DNA from: a virus | Reading direction: 5' to 3' (one strand) | Virus record (IMG/VR): IMGVR_UViG_3300049222_000187 | Location: 1-38,095 of that record | Length of the DNA stretch: 38,095 nt | In this document: positions 8,177 through 15,487 of the stretch, piece by piece | How the letters are laid out: every line of letters begins with the position of its first letter | Numbering within the stretch: the first letter of the stretch is position 1 | Notes under the pieces: generated by a model | Told to the model about the DNA's origin: nothing | The model's input: the letters and a program-made list of their open reading frames with translations, nothing else | The model's database searches: none | Program-made: the position numbers and the translations under genes

Positions 8177-9004
8177 CTAAATTACTTGTAAAAATCTATA
8201 CTTAATTTCTCCATTACCGCCTACAGATCCATTGGTAGTTGGATGCGCTCCACCTCCACCACCAGATCCTCTAGTTCCTGCAGTACTTGAACCACCTACT
8301 GGAGATCCTGAACCTCCAGATATATTACCCGAATAAGAATCACCTCCATCATTTCCAGAGATACTACAGTTATCTCCACCACAGTTTCCCGAACCTGATA
8401 AATCTCCTACTGCACCATTACCAGAATCATTAAATGTACTTGTTGGACCTGAAGTATTAGTATTTACATTTTTAACACTGTTGTCTGTATCTGCAAAAAT
8501 TCCTGAAGTAATAGCTGTTCCGTCAATAGTAGCTGTTCCTGCTGTTCCTGCATTATTCGTTCTTAAAGGTCCTTGTACACCACCACCTGTACCACTAGAT
8601 CCTCCTCCAGCACCTAGAGTAAATATTGACCCTGTAGTTGATCCAGATAAAGTTGTGTTTGTACCTGCAGAAGCAGTACGTGGTTGTCCAAAATTAGCTG
8701 TTTGATTTCCAGCTGCACCACCAGTTCCTATTGAATAAGTTATTGTCTCACCTTCAGTAACAGAAAATATTTTGTCAGATACATAAGCACCGGATCCACC
8801 ACCAGCACCAGCTGATTCTCCACCTGCTTTATCATATCCTATTCCACCAGCAGCTCCACCACCGCCACCTACAGCGTATTGAATATGAATTGCATTGTAT
8901 CCGTCTGGGACACTAAAAGTAGAAGATCCAGAAGTTAATTCAACAAAAGAAGTTGCTGAAAGACCACCTCCACTGGAACCTACTAATAAAGTGTAGTGAG
9001 TCAT
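8177..9004 (-). CDS. Glycine-rich tail adhesin or fibre-tip protein
   Basis: 275 residues. A short N-terminal domain (FVELTSGSSTFSVPDGYNAIHIQYAVG) leads into many Gly-rich tracts (GGGGGAAGG, GGGSSGTGGG, GGNGE) separated by variable Ser/Thr/Asn segments. The protein ends EIKYRFLQVI. This layout resembles phage fibre-tip adhesins built of polyglycine-II helices with variable recognition loops, as known for T2/S16 gp38-type proteins. Homology to those is not claimed. It precedes a fibre gene by 9 nt, supporting a receptor-binding role. A related Gly-rich protein is encoded at 13672-14742. Confidence 0.7.
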   Translation of the reverse strand: MTHYTLLVGSSGGGLSATSFVELTSGSSTFSVPDGYNAIHIQYAVGGGGGAAGGIGYDKAGGESAGAGGGSGAYVSDKIFSVTEGETITYSIGTGGAAGNQTANFGQPRTASAGTNTTLSGSTTGSIFTLGAGGGSSGTGGGVQGPLRTNNAGTAGTATIDGTAITSGIFADTDNSVKNVNTNTSGPTSTFNDSGNGAVGDLSGSGNCGGDNCSISGNDGGDSYSGNISGGSGSPVGGSSTAGTRGSGGGGGAHPTTNGSVGGNGEIKYRFLQVI

Positions 9005-9013
9005 AGTTTTTTC

Positions 9014-9907
9014 CTATGATAAAAGTCCACCCGTAATTACAAATGTATTAGTTCCTACACAAAGAACAGTTGCAACTCCTCTAGTTGCTAAAGTTCTATT
9101 TGCGTTTGTTCCATCGGTTACCCAATACATAGTGACACTAGAACGATTTATTGAAATATTACCTGAAGTATTGTTAAATATTGAAACTGTTTGACCTACT
9201 GAAAAAACTCCTGAAGGCACTGTAATAGTATTAGAAGCAATAATAACTTTTCCATGATCACTACCCACTAAAGTATATGTTGATCCTTGAGTATTTGCTG
9301 GAACCAATCTTACTTCACCTTTTTGATCTGTCATATTACCAGCAGATGAAACTACATCTCCAGATGTAGTTGTAATATTATTTGCTGCTGTAACATTGTC
9401 ACTTATAGTAATACCACTAACATTTGTGTCATTAGTTACTGTAAGATTGCTTGTATTAATAGTGCTTGAAGTAATGCCACCGGTAATTAAACTACCTGTT
9501 GATGTAATTCCTTCTTCAACATTAGTTCCATCAGAATATAAAATTTTTTTTCCTTTGTCTGTTGCAGACCAAGTAACCCCTGTTCCTGAACTTGTTTTAA
9601 AAGTTACAGTATGTGCTCCACTTGTTGCATTTTCTACAATATAAGTTTTTTCAATTGAATCAGGAATGGTTACATTTACATTACCAGAAATTGTACCTGT
9701 TAATTTTAATACTTGATTTTTACCATTAGATAACGCTCCATTTGAAAAAGTTAAAGTAGCACCTGATGCAGAGTTAACTGTATCATATCCACCAATAGCC
9801 TGTTCTAATATAAGTAAATTAGTATTGGTAATTTGTCCCCAAGTTCCTGAATTTTCTCCAGTTTGTTGAACTGTTAATTTTAAACTTGCTGATGTAGTAT
9901 TTGCCAT
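9014..9907 (-). CDS. Tail fibre protein
   Basis: 297 residues. The N-terminus TTSASLKLTVQQTGENSGTWGQITNTNLLILEQAIGGY is a pattern found at the start of many marine phage tail fibres, probably the virion-attachment part. The body is Thr/Ser/Gly/Asn-rich beta structure with repeats such as TISGNVNVTIP and SSTINTSNLTVTNDTNVSG. The end (VSIFNNTSGNISINRSS..TLATRGVATVLCVGTNTFVITG) looks like a fibre C-terminal domain. Ribosome site AAGGA; promoter candidate directly upstream. It likely trimerises and takes part in host recognition with the adjacent Gly-rich protein. Confidence 0.8.
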   Translation of the reverse strand: MANTTSASLKLTVQQTGENSGTWGQITNTNLLILEQAIGGYDTVNSASGATLTFSNGALSNGKNQVLKLTGTISGNVNVTIPDSIEKTYIVENATSGAHTVTFKTSSGTGVTWSATDKGKKILYSDGTNVEEGITSTGSLITGGITSSTINTSNLTVTNDTNVSGITISDNVTAANNITTTSGDVVSSAGNMTDQKGEVRLVPANTQGSTYTLVGSDHGKVIIASNTITVPSGVFSVGQTVSIFNNTSGNISINRSSVTMYWVTDGTNANRTLATRGVATVLCVGTNTFVITGGLLS

Positions 9908-9930
9908 ATTTTAGATCCTTAAATTACTGC

Positions 9931-9959
9931 ATATTATTTAATTTATTAGCAAGTGTCAA
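9931..9959 (-). promoter_or_regulatory. Sigma70-like promoter upstream of tail fibre gene
   Basis: Minus strand: a perfect TTGACA (9959-9954), exactly 17 nt, then TAATAT (9936-9931), with the ATG of the fibre gene at 9907. It lies in the 56-nt gap after the accessory gene ending at 9964, so it could restore fibre transcription downstream of the inserted island. Confidence 0.5.
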
Positions 9960-9963
9960 CTTG

Positions 9964-10296
9964 TCATTTATTTAGTATTGTGTTCCACTCTAATTTATCC
10001 AATAAATCATTTAAATTTAATTCTTTTATATTTGTTTTTTTAATATAATTTGTCAATTCTTGCGTATCTATTAGAATCCATTTATCCTTAAAATCAAAAA
10101 CTATTTTATCTGATTTTGATGAAAAATAACCTATTTTACCATAATCATCTTTTTTAAATTTTATTATAGGACTTAAATCAAATTTAAATTCTTGGTTTGA
10201 TTTATATTTTAGAATACCTTCAACATGCCAATGTTCTTCCTTAATTTGTTTTTTTGTAGCATGTTTAACTTTACTTAATTGTTCAATAAAACTCAT
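9964..10296 (-). CDS. Unknown accessory protein
   Basis: 110 residues from the ATG at 10296, which overlaps the upstream stop as ATGA. An ATG four codons earlier is possible but less well placed. The protein is Lys/Ile/Phe-rich (FIEQLSKVKHATKKQIKEEHWHVEGILKYKS) with an alternating beta centre (FKFDLSPIIKFKKDDYG) and a helical end. It is coupled to the oxygenase gene upstream and shares that region's high A+T content, so it belongs to the accessory island. I do not recognise a family. Confidence 0.65.
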   Translation of the reverse strand: MSFIEQLSKVKHATKKQIKEEHWHVEGILKYKSNQEFKFDLSPIIKFKKDDYGKIGYFSSKSDKIVFDFKDKWILIDTQELTNYIKKTNIKELNLNDLLDKLEWNTILNK

Positions 10297-10916
10297 TTTA
10301 TAAACCATGAGGGTAGACCTAAATGTGGTCGTTTATCAAACATATTATCTTTTGACCCCGGGGTCTTACGGTTATTGTAATGTAAAAAAACTTGTATGCA
10401 TTCTTTACCATTGAAATATTCTCTCCAATGTTCTAACTCACAGCCAGAATAAACTAACATATCTCCTGGTTTTAAATTTACTTTAATTCCTTTTTTATCT
10501 AATTCTCCAGAGGGTTCTAAAAATATAGGCCATTCATCACCTCCTAAATTCATAGTGGTAGATACTTCACAACTAAATCTATCTTTATGTCTTTTTAACT
10601 CATCTCCCTTTTTATAAATTCTTGCATAAGTATATGCTGGATATAATTTAAGACCTGTAACTTCTTCCATTTTAGGAAGGCATTTTAATAATAAAGTTTC
10701 CATAGCAATATCAGCATAATGTGAATAGGTATTTGGAACCTGTCTGTCTGCTCCTTCATAAAAACCAAGTAATGTTTCATAAGGTGAAATGTATCTAGTA
10801 TTAAGACAAGTATCATAAACTTGTTTTTTCATACTAAAATAATTAGCAATAAAAGTTGCTAAGTCTTTTGAGATTGCTTTTCGTATAATTGTATATTTAT
10901 TTTTTTTAAAACTCAT
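10293..10916 (-). CDS. 2OG-Fe(II) oxygenase (HxD...H type)
   Basis: 207 residues. The iron triad is visible as His110-Lys-Asp112 (ELKRHKDRFSCEVSTTMNL) and His163 (GDMLVYSGCELEHWREYF), with a GDM turn and a C-terminal strand ECIQVFLHY closing the barrel. These are the expected features of Fe(II)/2-oxoglutarate hydroxylases. Its first eight residues (MSFKKNKY) are identical to those of the next oxygenase gene. It probably hydroxylates a protein or small molecule; no substrate can be inferred. There is no clear ribosome site, only A/T-rich sequence. Confidence 0.85.
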   Translation of the reverse strand: MSFKKNKYTIIRKAISKDLATFIANYFSMKKQVYDTCLNTRYISPYETLLGFYEGADRQVPNTYSHYADIAMETLLLKCLPKMEEVTGLKLYPAYTYARIYKKGDELKRHKDRFSCEVSTTMNLGGDEWPIFLEPSGELDKKGIKVNLKPGDMLVYSGCELEHWREYFNGKECIQVFLHYNNRKTPGSKDNMFDKRPHLGLPSWFIK

Positions 10917-10917
10917 A

Positions 10918-11430
10918 TTAAAAATAATTAAAATTTAAAACCACTCTTCTTTTTTTGTTTGTAGTGGTAGTTCCTAAATGTTCTGTATCTGCATCAAAAA
11001 TAACCATTCTATTTTCAACAGAGTATATTTTCTCTTTAGTTTTTTTAAACTTTGTATAACCATTATTTGTATTTAAATAATATACAGCAGTTGTTGTTCC
11101 CTTATGTTTATTATCAACGTGATATGATCCTTCTATAATTTTATTAGTATAATAATTATTATTTGCTTTTATTTTTATCAATGAAATACATTCTAATTTT
11201 TTTATAATGGGAGCTAATAAATTAAGCTGTTTAGAGTTAGGACTATTGTGATTATAAAATATGTGAACAAATTGAGTTTTATCAAAATCCTTCTCATCTT
11301 CAAAATCTAAATCAGGGGAAAAATACCAAGGAAAGTATTCATTAGTTAAAATACCTGCTTGTATTTCTTTAAAGGTTTTATCGTCTAAAAAATTATCTAT
11401 AACTTTATATTTATTTTTTTTAAAACTCAT
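10918..11430 (-). CDS. 2OG-Fe(II) oxygenase-like protein, small
   Basis: 170 residues. His104-Val-Asp106 (EGSYHVDNKHKGTTTAVYYLN), then His151 (MVIFDADTEHLGTTT) and Arg161/162 (KKRRVVLNFNYF) give the complete H-x-D...H...R signature. It is near the minimum size for the fold. It lies 1 nt from the previous oxygenase, and the first 25 nt of the two genes are identical although the proteins diverge afterwards. The central QFVHIFYNHNSPNS and KKLECISLIKIKANN elements match phage and cyanophage members. Substrate unknown. Confidence 0.78.
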   Translation of the reverse strand: MSFKKNKYKVIDNFLDDKTFKEIQAGILTNEYFPWYFSPDLDFEDEKDFDKTQFVHIFYNHNSPNSKQLNLLAPIIKKLECISLIKIKANNNYYTNKIIEGSYHVDNKHKGTTTAVYYLNTNNGYTKFKKTKEKIYSVENRMVIFDADTEHLGTTTTNKKRRVVLNFNYF

Positions 11431-11433
11431 ATT

Positions 11434-12066
11434 TTATTTTAATGGATCTCCTAAACACCAAATCACTAATGAATACCTAGTGCCTTTTGTTACAGGTTTT
11501 ACCCTATGCCATACATGTGAGGGAAAAACAATAATACTTCCTTTAGGTAATATCTCTTTTGCTTGTTGTAAATGTTTAGTTTCTTTTCTCTTATTCGGTT
11601 CATAGTTTCTAAAATCAAATTCTAATTCTCCTCCTTCATATTCGGATCCATCCGTTAATTGACAAGTCATAGATAACTTTCTATTTTTACCGTGGTATGG
11701 ATGATTTGAATCTTTATTGTTAAAAGGTACGTCCCAACTATCACAATGCCAATCATAGTATTGATTTAATTTATATTTTGTAAATTGACAAGGCTCACTT
11801 TTTTCCCAAGTATAATTCCATCCAGCGTTTTTGTTTGCTAAAGTTATATAAGGATGTATTTCTTTATATATCCATGGATCATCTAACCATACTACATCTG
11901 AATCCCTGTGATTTTTTAAATCTTTAATTTCTTTTTTAGAAAGTTCTTTTTCACCATAGCCTCCAGTTAAAGCTATAGATTCTTTTTTAGATAATCCATA
12001 TTTAATTATGTCGTCACATAATTTAGGAGGTATTACAGATGTAAAATACCAATAGTAATATTGCAT
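11434..12066 (-). CDS. PKHD-type 2OG-Fe(II) oxygenase
   Basis: 210 residues. NQYYDWHCDSW contains His107-x-Asp109, SHVWHRVKPVTKGTRYSLVIW contains His187 and Arg197, and the intervening strands LSMTCQLTDGSEYEGGELEF are textbook for prolyl-hydroxylase-like (PKHD) enzymes. The N-terminus (YYYWYFTSVIPPKLCDDII) also fits. It is the most canonical of the four oxygenases here. It sits between the halogenase gene (5 nt upstream) and two smaller oxygenases. Candidate substrates are virion fibre proteins or host molecules, but that is speculation. Confidence 0.88.
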   Translation of the reverse strand: MQYYYWYFTSVIPPKLCDDIIKYGLSKKESIALTGGYGEKELSKKEIKDLKNHRDSDVVWLDDPWIYKEIHPYITLANKNAGWNYTWEKSEPCQFTKYKLNQYYDWHCDSWDVPFNNKDSNHPYHGKNRKLSMTCQLTDGSEYEGGELEFDFRNYEPNKRKETKHLQQAKEILPKGSIIVFPSHVWHRVKPVTKGTRYSLVIWCLGDPLK

Positions 12067-12071
12067 ATTAA

Positions 12072-13184
12072 TTACGCGACTTTATCTTGCCATTGTTTTA
12101 TACTAAAAGGAGGCCATAGACCAAATTCATTTTCTGAGTTTAAACTTCTTTCCATATCTTCAGAAGACATTCCTTTTGTTATTTTTAATTCTTTATCTAA
12201 CAAAAGTGTTTCAGTATTTTTCCATAAATTTTCTGCTTTTTTCCAAAAATTAGTATCGTAAATAGATCCGTTTGAATAGTGATACAAAATAAATTGTTCA
12301 ATTTGTTTTACGTAATTATGTATATCAATTTTAGTATCTTTTTTATGTTGGCTATTAAAGATATAATTATAATAAAATTGGTTTACTTTTATATAGGATC
12401 CCATAGCTGTTGCTTCTAAAGGCTCTAAAAAAAATAACTTATTACCATTTAATAAAACTCTGTCTTCTATAATAGGTTCTTTAGCGACATATTGATTGAA
12501 AGGAAATACATGATTTATTTTTTCTACACCAAATAGTTTTTTAAAATTAGCTTTTGCTTTTTCTACTGAGGTAATTTTATTATTAAATAAATATCCAATA
12601 GATGTTTTTTTAGGTAAAGGAATATAAAAACACCAACCATCAGGTGTTGCTGTTGTTCCAGTCCATGGGACGTCATTTTCTTTTTTAGGTAAATCAGCTA
12701 AAAGAGCACAGTTTAATGGATTAATTAAAGTATTATATTCTTTTAAAGATTTAGGAGTTCCCCTACAATCTATAATATAATCTGCATCTAAACTATTATA
12801 ATTTTTAATATTTTCATCTTTTTCTGTAAAATCTATATTTAAATTTTTACAAACATAATTTTGAAAATCTTCAGGATTAAAATGAATAGCATATCTTCCT
12901 AATGGGAAAGGGTGAAATATTTTTTTATTTTTCTTTCCCCAGTTTTCATACATAATTCCTGTTTTCAAAGTAGTAGGAAAACTATGCAAATGATTAGAAA
13001 AAAAATTTTTAAATAACCAATCGGGAAATTGTAATGTAGTTCCTTGACCAGTAGGAACTGGTTTTATTTTACTATCATAGATTAATTCTATTTCAACTTT
13101 AGTATTTAGAAATTTTCTAAAATAACCAAAATGCATTGCTGATATACAACCGGCATTACCTCTACCTAATATAATTAATTTCAC
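12072..13184 (-). CDS. Flavin-dependent tryptophan-halogenase-like protein, shortened
   Basis: 370 residues from a GTG start. The FAD-binding motif is at the N-terminus (LIILGRGNAGCISAMHFG; Gly7, Gly9, Gly12). Residues 71-93 (TTLKTGIMYENWGKK...FHPF) align with the family segment holding the catalytic lysine, here Lys74, which forms the halogenating adduct. The WxWxIP signature appears at 184-189 as W-C-F-Y-I-P, with Phe for the second Trp. The chain is much shorter than classical tryptophan halogenases (about 500-540), so the substrate-binding part is reduced. A flavin reductase would be needed in trans. It leads the oxygenase cluster. Confidence 0.8.
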   Translation of the reverse strand: MKLIILGRGNAGCISAMHFGYFRKFLNTKVEIELIYDSKIKPVPTGQGTTLQFPDWLFKNFFSNHLHSFPTTLKTGIMYENWGKKNKKIFHPFPLGRYAIHFNPEDFQNYVCKNLNIDFTEKDENIKNYNSLDADYIIDCRGTPKSLKEYNTLINPLNCALLADLPKKENDVPWTGTTATPDGWCFYIPLPKKTSIGYLFNNKITSVEKAKANFKKLFGVEKINHVFPFNQYVAKEPIIEDRVLLNGNKLFFLEPLEATAMGSYIKVNQFYYNYIFNSQHKKDTKIDIHNYVKQIEQFILYHYSNGSIYDTNFWKKAENLWKNTETLLLDKELKITKGMSSEDMERSLNSENEFGLWPPFSIKQWQDKVA

Positions 13185-13201
13185 TAATTACCTTTAATTC
13201 T

Positions 13202-13669
13202 TTATAAAAACTGATCTACTATAACCCAACCATCTGTATTGTCCAGCTCATATTTAGATTCATCCCAAATATATACCCATCTATTAGTAAGTGCTTGATT
13301 TTGTGATTCTTGTTCTTCTGTTAATTCAGGAGGATCACCAATTGGTGATTTCCAATCTGCAGTTGGAATATGTTTTACCCAAGATGGAAAAGGTTTTGGA
13401 GTCCAAAAAATTTGATTAGCTTCATCCCATGTATAATCTATACCTGCATAATTTCCTCTAAAAGGAGTTCCACCATTTATATGTTGATTGTAAAAAGTAT
13501 TATATGAAGTTTTAATCCAAAGATGAGCGGGCCAATTGTTATGAGTTTCTAAATAAGCTTGCCCAATTGATTCTACCTCAACTCCTTCTGAATTAATACA
13601 ATCTTTATCATCAAGTACTAATACTTGTAAAACTAAATTATCTTCTGATATTTTTGCAAAATGTGCCAT
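13202..13669 (-). CDS. Tail-fibre-associated structural protein of cyanophage type
   Basis: 155 residues beginning MAHFAKISEDNLVLQVLVLDDKDC. The central GTPFRGNYAGIDYTWDEANQIFWTPKPFPSW is characteristic of a small virion protein family in marine T4-like and podo-like phages. It often occurs beside Gly-rich fibre proteins, as it does here (2 nt downstream of one). The C-terminal part has Trp-rich strands (NRWVYIWDESKYELD). Likely a short fibre or fibre-associated virion subunit; the precise role of the family is not established to my knowledge. Confidence 0.72.
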   Translation of the reverse strand: MAHFAKISEDNLVLQVLVLDDKDCINSEGVEVESIGQAYLETHNNWPAHLWIKTSYNTFYNQHINGGTPFRGNYAGIDYTWDEANQIFWTPKPFPSWVKHIPTADWKSPIGDPPELTEEQESQNQALTNRWVYIWDESKYELDNTDGWVIVDQFL

Positions 13670-13671
13670 AA

Positions 13672-14742
13672 TTATTGATATTTATATCTGATTATTACTA
13701 AACCTGATCCACCATTTCCACCAGGAGGTGAAAAGTTAGGTCCCCAACCGTTACCGCCACCACCAGCTCCAGTATTAGAAGCTGCGCCTGAAATAGGACT
13801 AGTAGGATCTCTTCTTCCACTTACACCACCGCCAGGTCCACCGGACCCAGCAGGTCCACCTTCAGCTCCACCGCCTCCGCCACCAGCTCTTGTAGTTGAA
13901 GATCCGTTGATAGAACTTGTTGCTCCATTTCCACCATTTCCACCGCCAGGTCCACCCTGGCTACCTGAACTCGTGGCACCACCGCCACCTCCTCCACCAT
14001 TAGGAGGACCGGCTCCAGGATTCATAGGAAATGGATATCTTGGACCACCAGGATTTCCTTGAGATGGACTAACGGAGGGACTATTACCTGATCCACCTGC
14101 TCCAGGGGCATTTCTTCCACCACCACCACCTGATCCACCAGGATCACCATTAGCATTAACTGCACCATAACCACCTCCTGCGGCTGTAATACTTGAAAAA
14201 ACTGAATTAGAACCTCCGCTACCATTGTTCTGGTTACCAGAACCACCTCCACCTACTGTAATAGGGTAACCTTGTGCTGAAACAGATAAAGAAGAGGGTG
14301 TTGCTAAAGGAGAGTTTGACCAAGGTCCAGAAACTGCAGGATCATGAGATTCTCTATAACCACCTGCTCCGCCTCCACCACCGGTTTCTCTACCACCGCC
14401 TCCGCCGCCACCTGCTATTACCAGATAGTCAACTTTAGAACCAGTTGGTTGATTACCAACTGAATTAACAGTAAAAGTTCCAGGACCTGTAAATGTATGA
14501 ATTTTGTAATCTCCTGAAGTAGTTTCAGTACCACCACTCGCAGACATGAAAGTTATATTTTCTGATCCTCTAAATTGACCTATTGATATTTGTCCTGACG
14601 AAGGAATTGGACCATTAGGTGCAGGAGCACCTGAAGGTACTAAAGGTCCTCCAGAATAATATTCTGATAAAGATATAGGATTAGATCCTCCAAATTCATC
14701 TTGGATATCATCCATACTTGTATTTGTACTTGGTACTGCCAT
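13672..14742 (-). CDS. Glycine-rich tail adhesin with fibre-attachment N-terminus
   Basis: 356 residues. The N-terminal 75 residues (TSMDDIQDEFGGSNPISLSEYYSGG, GQISIGQFRG) are a motif of marine phage fibre proteins. Next comes a strand-rich part (YKIHTFTGPGTFTV, KVDYLVIAGGGGGGG). From residue about 115 to 340 the chain is mostly Gly, Ser, Pro and Asn (for example GAGGGGNGWGPNFSPPGGNG), ending SGLVIIRYKYQ. That matches a polyglycine-rich receptor-binding domain. At the DNA level it is the most G+C-rich gene of the region, because of Gly codons. Probably a host-range determinant. Confidence 0.75.
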   Translation of the reverse strand: MAVPSTNTSMDDIQDEFGGSNPISLSEYYSGGPLVPSGAPAPNGPIPSSGQISIGQFRGSENITFMSASGGTETTSGDYKIHTFTGPGTFTVNSVGNQPTGSKVDYLVIAGGGGGGGRETGGGGGAGGYRESHDPAVSGPWSNSPLATPSSLSVSAQGYPITVGGGGSGNQNNGSGGSNSVFSSITAAGGGYGAVNANGDPGGSGGGGGRNAPGAGGSGNSPSVSPSQGNPGGPRYPFPMNPGAGPPNGGGGGGGATSSGSQGGPGGGNGGNGATSSINGSSTTRAGGGGGGAEGGPAGSGGPGGGVSGRRDPTSPISGAASNTGAGGGGNGWGPNFSPPGGNGGSGLVIIRYKYQ

Positions 14743-14770
14743 TTATTCTCCTTTTACCATAATAATTTTT

Positions 14771-15484
14771 TTATGCTGCTGTGTCAACTTCTGTCCAAAC
14801 AGATGTTGACCCTGTGTCTACTTCAGTCCATACAATAGTTTTTACACTATTTAAAGACATTGTCATTTCAATTCCAGTCACCTCAGCACTTGCATCATCA
14901 ACCTCTACCTGACCTTCCTGCATAGTCATTTCTTGACCAGTTACATCAGCTAAAGTATTTGCATCTAATACAGCTGTTCCAAGTGAAGCTGCCATAGCTT
15001 GTCCAGTCAATGAAACATCTGTATCTGTAATAATTGTTACAGAATCATCTTGTACTGTTAATTCTTGACCGGTAACAGTAGTATTTGCGTTAGCAGTTGT
15101 ACTAACATTTCCTTCAGCTATAGATAATAATTCTCCGGTAACATCAGCTAAAGTATTTGCATCTAATACAGCTGTTCCTTCTGTCATAGCTAAAGCTTGA
15201 CCTGTAACAGAAACATTTGCATTTCCGACTGTAGTAACAGAACCTAAATTAGCATTAAAACCAATTCCTGTAGGAATTTCTTTAATTCCTACAAATATAT
15301 CAATACCACTATTATTTAAAGTGGTGGTTAAAGCCTGACCCGTGACAGAAACATTTACATCAATAACAACACCAGGAGATGTTTCTGCAATGGTAAGTTC
15401 TTGACCCGTTACGGCAGCAGTAATACTTGCAGCTCCCGCTGCTGCAAAAGGTGCTTCTGCAAATGCTGTAATACCAAAAGCCAT
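14771..15484 (-). CDS. Repeat-built structural protein with V-T-G-Q units
   Basis: 237 residues organised around repeats of the core VTGQ(E/A)(L/M) at roughly 20-35 residue intervals (examples: AAVTGQELTIAE, VSVTGQALAMTEG, TVTGQELTVQD, SLTGQAMAASLG, DVTGQEMTMQEG), suggesting a beta-solenoid or stacked fibre shaft. It ends with a short duplication (IVWTEVDTGSTSVWTEVDT). Two copies of a 38-nt sequence are identical. It lies between the S74-type fibre and the Gly-rich adhesin, so a fibre shaft or linker is likely. Repeat number could change by recombination. Confidence 0.68.
   Translation of the reverse strand: MAFGITAFAEAPFAAAGAASITAAVTGQELTIAETSPGVVIDVNVSVTGQALTTTLNNSGIDIFVGIKEIPTGIGFNANLGSVTTVGNANVSVTGQALAMTEGTAVLDANTLADVTGELLSIAEGNVSTTANANTTVTGQELTVQDDSVTIITDTDVSLTGQAMAASLGTAVLDANTLADVTGQEMTMQEGQVEVDDASAEVTGIEMTMSLNSVKTIVWTEVDTGSTSVWTEVDTAA
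14943..15178 (-). repeat. Exact 38-nt direct repeat within the VTGQ protein gene
   Basis: Bases 14943-14980 and 15141-15178 are identical, 198 bp (66 codons) apart and in the same frame, encoding TAVLDANTLADV twice. Identity at DNA level, including third positions, means a recent duplication or ongoing gene conversion. Confidence 0.85.
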
Positions 15485-15487
15485 TTG

